Part shown: positions 26,738 through 33,632 of the stretch, piece after piece
How the letters are laid out: each line of letters opens with the position of its first letter
Position numbering within the stretch: position 1 is the first letter of the stretch
NCBI GenBank assembly: GCA_028288405.1
Contig: JAQBNS010000083.1
Coordinates: 1 to 45,699, forward strand
Direction: 5' to 3'
Source of the DNA: Chitinophagaceae bacterium
GTDB taxonomy: Bacteria; Bacteroidota; Bacteroidia; Cytophagales; Cytophagaceae
Length of the DNA stretch: 45,699 nt
Made by a program: the position numbers and the translations under genes
The notes under the pieces: model-generated
Seen by the model: the letters and a program-made list of their open reading frames with translations, nothing else
Told to the model about the DNA's origin: nothing
Databases searched by the model: none

Positions 26738-27145
26738 ATGGAAAATCAAATTACCATCTCGAAAAGGCCAGAAGAAATAAATATTTCAAATATTGAAATT
26801 GTTAAGAATCAATGCATAAGAAATGCTTTTCTTGTTGCAAGAGAGAATTCAGATGTCGAAATAGTTGAAGGACTTATAATATCTATAGATAATAATAATG
26901 GCGGCAATGCGTTAGCTCACATTTGGAACATAAAAGGTAATGTACATTTTGACATTACTAAAGAAAAAATTTGGTTAAATACATCTGAGTTTGAAGAGAC
27001 TAAAGAAATTCAATATTTTTTCACTAAGATCCATTCTATTAATGATTTTAAAAAGGGTGATGAGTTTAAATTTAGTTTAGAAACTAGAGAAAATGTCGAT
27101 GTTGTAAACGAGATATTAGAACGAAAAAGTACATCTAATACCTAA
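26738..27145 (+). CDS. Hypothetical protein ending inside a palindrome
   Basis: A 135-residue soluble protein that I do not recognise. It is predicted to be beta-rich (ITISKRPEEINISNIEIV, NALAHIWNIKGNVHFDI, EFKFSLETRENVDVV), with no cysteines beyond one and no catalytic motif. Third gene of the DUF2971 operon. Its last six codons (KSTSNT) lie in the left arm of the 27-bp palindrome at 27124-27180, and the convergent HEPN gene ends with the same six residues. The tail is therefore set by the terminator and not likely to matter for function. Confidence 0.75.
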   Translation: MENQITISKRPEEINISNIEIVKNQCIRNAFLVARENSDVEIVEGLIISIDNNNGGNALAHIWNIKGNVHFDITKEKIWLNTSEFEETKEIQYFFTKIHSINDFKKGDEFKFSLETRENVDVVNEILERKSTSNT

Positions 27146-27180
27146 CAGCGAAACGCTGTTAGGTATTAGATGTACTTTTT
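27124..27180. terminator. Perfect 27-bp palindrome acting as bidirectional terminator
   Basis: The arms at 27124-27150 and 27154-27180 are exact reverse complements with a 3-nt AAA loop, bounded by A5 and T5. Both convergent genes have their stop codons and last six codons inside it. Confidence 0.95.
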
Positions 27181-27887
27181 GGTTTCTTAAAACTGCTTGT
27201 TTTTATATGGTTTTCGATATTATTTAAAAAACTTTCTAGATAAGCTACTGTCTCATCTTTGTATCTTATCATATCAGTTACTGATCTATCCTTTACACTT
27301 TCAGTAAAAGTTAATCTGCCATGTGCAAGCTTGTTTCTCATATGTTTGATCAGTTGAAGAGTATCTTCACCTCTAATAGCTTCTCCAACTTCTTTGCTAA
27401 AGCCATATTGATCGGCTAGTTCTTTAATTCTTTTAGCATCAATATTGCCAGAGATTCCTAAAAAATCTTTGTCTTTGTCATAATTATCGGCTAGAAAGTT
27501 ATCAAACAAAGCTTGAAATTCTGCAAAGTTATTTTGAATTATATCATGAGTAAATGAATGGTAATCGTTCTTGCCTTTTACTTTATATGATATCCAAAGT
27601 TTTTGCGATTCATTAGATAGTTTCTTATAAGAAAGTTTTTTTTTCTGAATAGCTGTTAGTATTTCTATACACGCATTCCTACATGAAGACTCCACTAAAT
27701 TATAAATCAAGAGGAATCCATTTGCTTTAATTATTTTAAAAAGTTCGCTGTCAATTTTGAATTTTTGAGGAACATCTCTATCTAGAAAACTAAGAACAGG
27801 CTTGTCTTTATCTAGCTTTAATAAAAAATCGAAATACCTTTCTACTTCCTTTTTGCGTTGAATAAAATCTTCTCTAGTTCGTCTCAT
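27159..27887 (-). CDS. HEPN-domain protein, MAE_28990/MAE_18760-like nuclease candidate
   Basis: A 242-residue, mostly helical protein. The HEPN RNase motif R-x4-H appears as RNKLAH at residues 184-189, in the context IKHMRNKLAHGRLTFTE, typical of active HEPN toxins. The N-terminal half (KANGFLLIYNLVESSCRNACIEIL, 54-77) resembles the MAE_28990 family, which I recall as recurring beside DNA methyltransferases. It would act as a ribonuclease effector when released. Third gene of the methyltransferase cassette: its start overlaps the DUF262 stop by 14 bp. The last six residues come from a palindromic terminator. The HEPN call is strong, the subfamily less so. Confidence 0.83.
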   Translation of the reverse strand: MRRTREDFIQRKKEVERYFDFLLKLDKDKPVLSFLDRDVPQKFKIDSELFKIIKANGFLLIYNLVESSCRNACIEILTAIQKKKLSYKKLSNESQKLWISYKVKGKNDYHSFTHDIIQNNFAEFQALFDNFLADNYDKDKDFLGISGNIDAKRIKELADQYGFSKEVGEAIRGEDTLQLIKHMRNKLAHGRLTFTESVKDRSVTDMIRYKDETVAYLESFLNNIENHIKTSSFKKPKSTSNT

Positions 27888-28962
27888 AAGACAGCGTATT
27901 AATTTTAATTTTATTTAATAAGCAATCTTTTACAAAATGAACACGTTTAGATAATCTTCCTTGATTGTTACTTGCATCTGATGTTGTTACTTCATCAAAT
28001 TCTTTAGAGTTAAGCCATTCTAAAGATGTCACCTTTAAATTCGGATTAGTTTTTAAGGCAAAATGAGCACCTAAAGATAGAGCTTCAAAACGAACTCTAG
28101 GTGTTGAATTTGAATTTGGATTTTTGCGAAATCCCATAGGGAAATTATCTTGAATAAATTTCAGCATATCTAAAAACTCTTTCTTTTTAGTCGCCTTGTT
28201 GAAACCTTTTTCGTTTTGGTCAATCAAGAACATATCTAAGATCTTTCTTCCTCGTTCTTTTCTTTCCGTTCCATATGTTGAGTAAGTGAAATACCTTAAT
28301 ATTAACTCTTCAGCTTCTCCTCTTTTTTTAGCTTGTGTGGAGATAGGACAAAGTTTATTAAATAAAGGATTGTTAGCACATTCAATTACAAAATTGTAGA
28401 ATTTACCTGAATGGGCTCCTTTCCTAACTTCACTATCTTTAGCTGCTTGTCCACTTGTATTAATACGGTCAAAAATGTCTTGTCTAATAGATAAGCTTGC
28501 TTTTTCTGTAATTACATGAACTCTTAGACTTATTAGAGAAAATTTATTTTTTCTTGCTTGAATAAAATCCGAAAATTTTAAACCGTTAAGATCAGAAAGT
28601 TTTTTTAATGCACTTAGTTTGAATTCATCGTGCATAAATGCATCAATAGTTCTAAGTCTTTGCGAACCATCAATTAATTCCAATGATCCATCTTCATCTA
28701 TAACTGCTGCAAATAGTGGTTGAATAGGTACTCCTAAAAGTAATGATTCTATAAATCTAGCCTTCTCCTTATCTTTCCAAATAAAATCTCTTTGATAACC
28801 AGGTATGACTATTGTTGAACTTTCTGGATCATCCGATTTGAATTTGTGAAGTAAAACTTCAATAGGATATTCCTTCGTATCATATTCATATGGTATTTGC
28901 AATTCTTTAATCTGCTTTTCAGCTTTCTCAACGTCTTTGGCGGTAATTATTTTGTTAGCCAT
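27874..28962 (-). CDS. DUF262 domain protein (GmrS/ParB-like fold)
   Basis: A 362-residue protein with the DUF262 core: VIPGYQRDFIWKDKEKARF (52-70), IESLLLGVPIQPLFAA (71-86) and LELIDGSQRLRTIDAF (94-109), including the DG-x-QR motif (98-102) that in the GmrS half of type IV enzymes is part of a nucleotide-using ParB-like site. There is no DUF1524/HNH (GmrD) half; the C-terminal 200 residues are helical with no His-Asn-His motif. The nuclease may instead be the adjacent HEPN protein. It overlaps the methyltransferase gene by 8 bp and the HEPN gene by 14 bp, so all three are translationally coupled. Confidence 0.88.
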   Translation of the reverse strand: MANKIITAKDVEKAEKQIKELQIPYEYDTKEYPIEVLLHKFKSDDPESSTIVIPGYQRDFIWKDKEKARFIESLLLGVPIQPLFAAVIDEDGSLELIDGSQRLRTIDAFMHDEFKLSALKKLSDLNGLKFSDFIQARKNKFSLISLRVHVITEKASLSIRQDIFDRINTSGQAAKDSEVRKGAHSGKFYNFVIECANNPLFNKLCPISTQAKKRGEAEELILRYFTYSTYGTERKERGRKILDMFLIDQNEKGFNKATKKKEFLDMLKFIQDNFPMGFRKNPNSNSTPRVRFEALSLGAHFALKTNPNLKVTSLEWLNSKEFDEVTTSDASNNQGRLSKRVHFVKDCLLNKIKINTLSYETN

Positions 28963-30031
28963 TTGAATATTCCTTTAAATGCAACTTTATACTTTTTGCA
29001 ATAGCTTCTCCTAGTTTTACAGGCACGGCGTTACCTATGTGCCTTTGAAGATCTTTTATAACAATTTTATCCGATTTAGGATTAATGAACTTATATGTTT
29101 TAGGGAAAGATTGTAACATTGCAGCTTCTCGCAGTGAAATAGCCCTATGTTGATCTGGATGACCAAATCTTCCATTTCCTAAACCTATACATTGTGTTGT
29201 CATGGTTGGAGATGGTTCATCCCATTTCATTCTTCCATATACAGAGCCAAAAGTTTTGCCAGTTTCCTTTTTATGGCAATCTAGTTGTAATTCATTGTCC
29301 CAGTCTTTCCAACCGCCACCTAGTTTTGTATGCTCAATTCTTTTTTTATTTAGATCCGAAAGTTTTCTTGATCTATGTAATGAATCCGTTGCACATATTT
29401 CTCCATCTTCTATCTTCGGCAAATCACCAATGAATTGTCTGACAGTCGGTAGATTTTCTTTAGAGTATATTGGTGGCATTAATTCAATGTCGCCAAATTT
29501 TGAAGCTAAGAGAACTAAGCGTCTTCTGTTTTGTGGCACTCCATATTCAGGACAAAAAACAATACGTTTTGTGTCTGATATGTGATATCCATTATTTTTT
29601 AGAGTCTTAATGAATTTTCCATATACACCTTGCTTATCATATTTTGCAAGTTGTGGTACATTTTCCATAGAAATTATATCTGGTTGTACCTCTTCAATTA
29701 ATTTTGCGAAGTAGGAAAGCAAATTCCATTTTTCACCCTTCTTCTTAGTGTTATACATGCCTTTTGTATATCTAGAAAATGGTTGACATGGAGCACATCC
29801 TATTAAAATCTTAATTGAGCCTTTAGGATATAGTTGTTTAATTTCTTCTGCACTAATAGATTGAATTTCTTTGCAGATAAATTTCGCTTTGTTATTAGTT
29901 GTAAAAGCATATTCGCAGGAACTATCAGAATCTATACCTGCTGCTATGTTGAATTTTTGTTTCACAAAGCCATGTGTTAATCCTCCAGCACCACAAAATA
30001 AATCTACTACAGTATAATTGTTAGAATCCAT
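28955..30031 (-). CDS. DNA (cytosine-5-)-methyltransferase
   Basis: A 358-residue AdoMet-dependent C5-cytosine methyltransferase with all main motifs: I (VVDLFCGAGGLTHGF, 8-22), IV with catalytic Cys82 (CAPCQPFSRY), VI (ENV, 123-125), VIII (QNRRR, 167-171), a short target-recognition region, IX near EAAMLQSFP and X (RHIGNAVPV). Complete length. First gene of a coupled trio with DUF262 and HEPN, and no conventional restriction endonuclease gene is adjacent. It may mark self DNA for a DUF262/HEPN effector. Recognition sequence cannot be predicted. A candidate promoter lies at 30057-30087. Confidence 0.96.
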   Translation of the reverse strand: MDSNNYTVVDLFCGAGGLTHGFVKQKFNIAAGIDSDSSCEYAFTTNNKAKFICKEIQSISAEEIKQLYPKGSIKILIGCAPCQPFSRYTKGMYNTKKKGEKWNLLSYFAKLIEEVQPDIISMENVPQLAKYDKQGVYGKFIKTLKNNGYHISDTKRIVFCPEYGVPQNRRRLVLLASKFGDIELMPPIYSKENLPTVRQFIGDLPKIEDGEICATDSLHRSRKLSDLNKKRIEHTKLGGGWKDWDNELQLDCHKKETGKTFGSVYGRMKWDEPSPTMTTQCIGLGNGRFGHPDQHRAISLREAAMLQSFPKTYKFINPKSDKIVIKDLQRHIGNAVPVKLGEAIAKSIKLHLKEYSNG

Positions 30032-30056
30032 CTTAAAATTGAGTATACTAATCTGT

Positions 30057-30087
30057 TAAAGATAAGTTTTTCAAGATACTATATCAA
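30057..30087 (-). promoter_or_regulatory. Candidate promoter of the methyltransferase cassette
   Basis: On the minus strand TTGA (30084-30087) is 19 bp upstream of TATCTTTA (30057-30064), a near match to TAnnTTTG, 26 bp before the start codon. It overlaps the stop of the small upstream frame. Confidence 0.4.
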
Positions 30088-30272
30088 TGTTTTTGCATAG
30101 TGTTATTAAATGAGCGATATATAGCAATAGGAAATCTCTTGCTACTATGGTCTTTAATTTCATAATAGTAATTTTGATCGTTTGAAAAATGGAAGTTGCC
30201 TTTTTTCGAGTATAAATTGTCATATTCCTCCTCTAGCTCTGCTTTCGAGATGTTTTTTCTGTATTCAATCAC
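30084..30272 (-). CDS. Possible small protein upstream of the methyltransferase
   Basis: A 62-residue frame, same strand as the methyltransferase and 52 bp upstream of it. Composition (KAELEEEYDNLYSKKGNFHF, YYYEIKDHSSKRFPIAIYRS) looks protein-like rather than shadow-like, with no other gene on the opposite strand here. I recognise no domain. It could be a leader-type regulator, an immunity or antitoxin partner, or a fragment of a longer gene. Support is only composition and position. Confidence 0.4.
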   Translation of the reverse strand: MIEYRKNISKAELEEEYDNLYSKKGNFHFSNDQNYYYEIKDHSSKRFPIAIYRSFNNTMQKH

Positions 30273-30379
30273 AACGTAAGCTTAGAGTATCTCCCTTGCC
30301 AATTTCTAAAAGATAGACACATAATATTTGCCTATAAAAATTGCTTTTATGTCGATTAAAGGTTATATTGTATAGACAA

Positions 30380-31432
30380 ATGGAGATTATGGAAGAGGTT
30401 ATTGTAAAGCGCATTTTGCTGACTAATAAGGGGATAAATGAAAATAAGGTGTTCAAGAAAATGCTACAAGAAACAAATCTTGAACTGAAGATTGATTACG
30501 CCAATGATAGCATTAACGAATCAGAAATCATTAAAGAAGGAGATTACGATTGTATTTTTTTGGATTATAAAGTCAAGAATTATGCTGCGATTTTAGATGA
30601 GGCGAAGCAAATAAATTTAAGTACTCCGATTATAACATTGATCAGTCAGAAAGACAAAGGAGATATGAATAGTCTGATGGAGAAAGGTGAGACGTTTTTC
30701 CTTAATAAAGATTATTTGTCATCTAGTGTACTTAAGACAAGTATAATGAATGCAATTAGAGTTAAAGGAATCCAGAATGCAGAAATAGAAGCAAAAGAGG
30801 CTCTTCTCGAAATACAAAAGAATACCCACATTGGCAATTGGACATATAATTTAAAAACAAAAACGTTTTCTTTTTCAGATGAAGCGATAAGTATTCTTAA
30901 ATGTTATTCCGGAATATCATTGTACAGCTTTTGTAGAAAGATTGATCCTTTTGATTTTAATTTATTTAAGAATACTATAAGAAGCATAGATAGTAAATAT
31001 TCAGAGGAGCGACTTACAGTTTGTTATTCTACTTGGGCTGCGTCGAAACTATTTCTTGAGATAAAGATTGTATCGACAAATAATGGAGCGAGAGGAACGA
31101 TACAAGATATTACGAGATTAAAAAATGCCTTGTTGTCTACCGAAATGATTTCCCAAAAAAGCATAGCGACTAAAATTTCTTTAATTGCTTGTGCTAGTAT
31201 GCTATTAATAATTGAAGCAATTGTTGTGTCTTTCGTTGATTCGATAGCCATTAGCCTGTTAATTGCAACACTATCTATAACCATTATGGCTGTAATTCTT
31301 AAACCATTAGTAAAGTTAGTAGAGCAAGCATTGTTAAATAGAGTATATTGTTACTACAAGGAGAAAGTAATTGGAATTATAGTTGGTTTAAAAGAACTAA
31401 GCAGGCATACATCTTCGATGGTTTTATTATAA
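30380..31432 (+). CDS. Degenerate receiver-PAS membrane protein, signalling-related
   Basis: A 350-residue protein from the ATG at 30380 (an in-frame upstream ATG at 30341 is less likely). The N-terminal 120 residues follow the response-regulator fold (VKRILLTNKG, DYDCIFLDYKV, STPIITLISQ, ETFFLNKDYL): the phosphoacceptor-like Asp in FLDYK and the late Lys remain, but the acidic pair expected after strand 1 is replaced by Asn-Lys. A PAS-like domain follows (HIGNWTYNLKTKTFSFSDEA ... GTIQDITRLKN). Then come two adjacent transmembrane helices (ISLIACASMLLIIEAIVVSF and SIAISLLIATLSITIMAVIL) and a basic tail. No histidine kinase or output domain. A decayed or dedicated sensor. Confidence 0.6.
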   Translation: MEIMEEVIVKRILLTNKGINENKVFKKMLQETNLELKIDYANDSINESEIIKEGDYDCIFLDYKVKNYAAILDEAKQINLSTPIITLISQKDKGDMNSLMEKGETFFLNKDYLSSSVLKTSIMNAIRVKGIQNAEIEAKEALLEIQKNTHIGNWTYNLKTKTFSFSDEAISILKCYSGISLYSFCRKIDPFDFNLFKNTIRSIDSKYSEERLTVCYSTWAASKLFLEIKIVSTNNGARGTIQDITRLKNALLSTEMISQKSIATKISLIACASMLLIIEAIVVSFVDSIAISLLIATLSITIMAVILKPLVKLVEQALLNRVYCYYKEKVIGIIVGLKELSRHTSSMVLL

Positions 31433-31763
31433 TATTCATTTATTAGTAACTCTTTGTCTCTTTCTCTTAGGCTAAATGTGTAAAAGTTACTCGGATTCAA
31501 TTCTTAGTTTATAAAGAATTGTAGTAACGACACCTTACAAGAATATTTTTTAATTGACGACGACGATCAGGACTTTTTACTTCTGCGGTCACTAAGCTAT
31601 CAAAAATAGTAGTTTGTATCTGGTTGTCATATTAGGTGGCAAAAGATCCTGTAACCGATGACCACGGATGCTAATGATAGCCTATAAAAGACAACTTATA
31701 TGTGATAGTCATGTAGTTACGTGCAATTATAAGCTATTATCTTCTATAATAAAAATAGAGGAT
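31433..31763. other. AT-rich gap at the island end
   Basis: About 330 bp without a credible complete gene. The only coding-like trace is a receiver-domain-like fragment at 31535-31618. It ends at the candidate attR. Confidence 0.55.
31535..31618 (+). pseudogene. Possible response-regulator N-terminal remnant
   Basis: The frame reads LQEYFLIDDDDQDFLLLRSL then SYQK and stop. FLIDDDDQDFLLL is strikingly like strand 1 and the acidic pocket of a receiver domain. No start codon or continuation. Possibly a relic of a gene related to the upstream receiver-PAS gene. Confidence 0.3.
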
Positions 31764-31778
31764 TCCCGCCCTGGGTAC
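31764..31778 (+). other. Candidate attR: copy of the tRNA-Leu tail
   Basis: TCCCGCCCTGGGTAC matches 14 of 15 bases of the tRNA-Leu 3' end (25180-25194), in the same orientation. No other part of a tRNA is present. Confidence 0.45.
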
Positions 31779-31783
31779 ACGAC

Positions 31784-31839
31784 AGTGTGAGTGGGAATGT
31801 GTGAGTGTGTTTCTGCTCACTCGTACTCCAACTCACACT
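31784..31839. repeat. AGTGTGAGT imperfect hairpin
   Basis: The outer stem AGTGTGAGT (31784-31792) pairs with ACTCACACT (31831-31839); an inner GTGAG/CTCAC pairing adds to it. Built from GTGAGTG units like the other short-repeat hairpins in this window. Confidence 0.65.
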
Positions 31840-31878
31840 AAAAGCTCAGCTAAATCAGCTGAGCTTTTCTTTTTTTCC
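31840..31878 (+). terminator. Intrinsic terminator
   Basis: A 12-bp stem AAAAGCTCAGCT/AGCTGAGCTTTT (31840-31868) followed by T-rich DNA. No intact gene ends just upstream; it may be the original terminator of the tRNA operon, displaced by the island. Confidence 0.85.
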
Positions 31879-31901
31879 TTATTTTTTCATCACCATTTTT
31901 T

Positions 31902-32027
31902 ATGTTCGACTTCGAAAAACTCCTCGTCTACCAAAAGGCAAAATCCTTTAACCAGGAAATTTACTCTTCCTTCTATAAGGATAAAACAATAGACCAGACA
32001 ATTCTTGTATCGTTATATCACTCATGA
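31902..32027 (+). pseudogene. Truncated four-helix-bundle (23S rRNA IVS-like) protein
   Basis: The 41-codon frame MFDFEKLLVYQKAKSFNQEI followed by YSSFYKDKTIDQTILVSLYH matches the first helix of the TIGR02436 four-helix-bundle family, whose members are about 115-125 residues. It stops where a second helix (normally LRRAS-x-S-I-x-x-N-I-A-E-G) should begin. Coding-like but clearly a stub, lying just outside the island end. Confidence 0.7.
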
Positions 32028-32074
32028 ATCAATGCTCCAATGTTCCACTTCTTTATAGACCACTATTGTGTCCA

Positions 32075-32488
32075 TTATAAAATCAATACCACAGTACCCG
32101 CAATGATGAGTGCTGCACCAAGGGCCATTTTTAAGGTAAGTATTTCTCCAAGAAAAATAACGGAAAGCAAAATAGCCAAGGCTACACTCAGCTTGTCTAC
32201 CGGTGCGACTTGCGATACGGTTCCGATTTGCAATGCTTTAAAATAAAAGATCCATGACAAGCCTGTAGCCAATCCTGAAAGTATAAGGAATAATATATTG
32301 TATTTAGTCAGCGAACCGATGCCTGTCATTTCTTTTTTGAAGAATACAATACTCCAGGCTACCACTAGAATGACTACGGTACGAATGGCTGTAGCCAAGT
32401 CGGAGTTCACCTCCTTGATGCCAATTTTAGCAAACACAGCGGTCAGTGCTGCAAACAATGCGGAAAGTAAAGCGTAGATCCACCACAT
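32075..32488 (-). CDS. EamA/DMT-family transporter, single-domain
   Basis: A 137-residue inner-membrane protein made of five hydrophobic helices, with a single EamA half (WWIYALLSALFAALTAVFAK at the N-terminus; APVDKLSVALAILLSVIFLGE near the end). Two-domain DMT exporters are about 300 residues; single-EamA proteins of 135-145 residues are a recognised group that dimerises. Substrate unknown. Isolated between remnants, and apparently intact. Confidence 0.88.
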   Translation of the reverse strand: MWWIYALLSALFAALTAVFAKIGIKEVNSDLATAIRTVVILVVAWSIVFFKKEMTGIGSLTKYNILFLILSGLATGLSWIFYFKALQIGTVSQVAPVDKLSVALAILLSVIFLGEILTLKMALGAALIIAGTVVLIL

Positions 32489-32555
32489 ACTCTATTGATT
32501 TTATGATTGCTAAAAGTTAGAAGGTATACCCGAAATTAAAAAATAATTGTGCGTC

Positions 32556-32936
32556 TTATTTTGATACAGCATAGTCAAAACGAAGAATGGTATTCACATT
32601 CCATGCGATACGTAAACCTAGTCCTTCACCATAGCGATAGTTGTCAAGGCTTGTCGCATGATCAAAAATATCCCATGCACTTCCAAAGTCTACAAAGGGA
32701 ACGACACTAAAAGCCAGGTGTTGTTTGAAAAGAGTGGTTTGAGCAAATCGTGTACGCCATTCGATGTTACCAAACGTCATGCCTCTAGCCATGAAACGGG
32801 CTTGCTTATAACCTCTGATGGTATGCGCTCCACTAAGTCCTTCGATACTTCCTTCCGAACTCCATTCATCTAAAATTTGAAAGTGTAGTTTACAGTCATA
32901 GAAATTGTACGAATAGAAATTAATAGGTACTAAAGC
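32556..32936 (-). pseudogene. C-terminal remnant of an Omp85/BamA-like outer-membrane protein
   Basis: The minus-strand frame is open from 32936 to the stop at 32556. It reads DEWSSEGSIEGLSGAHTIRG then YKQARFMARGMTFGNIEWRT, ..., LAFSVVPFVDFGSAWDIF and GEGLGLRIAWNVNTILRFDY. The IRGY-x-x-x-RF, GN-x-E-x-R and FVDFGSAW motifs are those of the last strands of Omp85-type barrels. All upstream POTRA and barrel sequence is gone and no start codon suits it. The internal Met at 32792 is not a real start. Confidence 0.72.
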
Positions 32937-32978
32937 TCAAATCAGGAGTAATCTAGTTTACCTAGGAAGTTAATTCAA

Positions 32979-33428
32979 CTATTCCCTCGTCCCCAAAAAA
33001 TCCTCCCACAACAATTCCAACTCCTCCACAAATTCAGGCTTAATACTAATACCACTAGACTGTGGTGTCCATACCTGTTTATTCATCGGACCCATGTTTA
33101 AAATATCCAGCGTAAGAATAGATTCGGTAGCAGGATTCAGCAGCACATCAAAATCAATAAGCACACGATAGCAAGGATTTCCTTTTCTGTTTTTACCAAT
33201 GAACGGTTCAGAGGAAATAGAGCCGGAAGCAAAAATCCCGCGCGGGTCCATGCCTACAAAGGAGACGAACGCGCGATCACCTGGTTTTACTTTTTTATGA
33301 CTGGCGCAGGTCCAGCTTTCTTCTACCTTTCCGCCATGTTTCAGCAGCTCGATTTGTTCGCCGAGCTCGGGCCAACTGAATTTGATCGGATTCCAGGAGA
33401 ATAGAAAAGTATTTTCAGTTTCGTTCAT
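32979..33428 (-). CDS. EVE-like (PUA-superfamily) domain protein
   Basis: A 149-residue protein forming a single domain. The opening FLFSWNPIKFSWPEL, then ESWTCASHKK, VKPGDRAFVSFVGMDPRGIF, ASGSI and the C-terminal WTPQSSGISI with LELLWEDFL fit the EVE-like fold found alone or N-terminal to HNH-type endonucleases; EVE and related YTH domains read modified bases in DNA or RNA. No nuclease motif is attached. Located 1.2 kb from the island that encodes a cytosine methyltransferase, so a link to modified DNA is possible but unproven. Not in an operon. Confidence 0.6.
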   Translation of the reverse strand: MNETENTFLFSWNPIKFSWPELGEQIELLKHGGKVEESWTCASHKKVKPGDRAFVSFVGMDPRGIFASGSISSEPFIGKNRKGNPCYRVLIDFDVLLNPATESILTLDILNMGPMNKQVWTPQSSGISIKPEFVEELELLWEDFLGTRE

Positions 33429-33632
33429 ATCGACACCATAAAGAATTTGAAGATTAAAATCGTAGGCCTACATAGCGCCAGCAAATTACAAAATAGTAGC
33501 TTACATGTACGGATGGTACCTTAGAGATTCTGCTTTATCGAACGGTAATCTAAACTATTTTCCGTATTTTGAGTATCAATAATTATAAGTAGTTTTCAAT
33601 AATTTTTGATCCATTTCCTGACGCTGATTTTT

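Larger units (their letters stand above)
25197..31763. mobile_element. Candidate genomic island integrated at tRNA-Leu
   Basis: The segment begins at the tRNA-Leu 3' end and ends at a 14/15 copy of the tRNA tail. Its DNA is visibly more AT-rich than both flanks, with A-ending codons and Lys/Asn/Ile-rich proteins. It carries a cytosine DNA methyltransferase cassette and several genes of unknown function, typical accessory content. No integrase, transposase or plasmid gene is seen inside, so it would be a non-autonomous or decayed element. The boundary is inference. Confidence 0.45.

Noticed and set aside
27874-28962. Full type IV GmrSD restriction enzyme
   Set aside because: Only the DUF262 half is present; no DUF1524/HNH motif is seen in it or in neighbours.
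25197-31763. Prophage or integrative conjugative element
   Set aside because: No integrase, capsid, terminase, relaxase or Tra genes are visible.
32556-32792. A real 78-residue protein from the Met at 32792
   Set aside because: Homology-like sequence continues upstream of that Met, so it is the tail of a broken Omp85-type gene.
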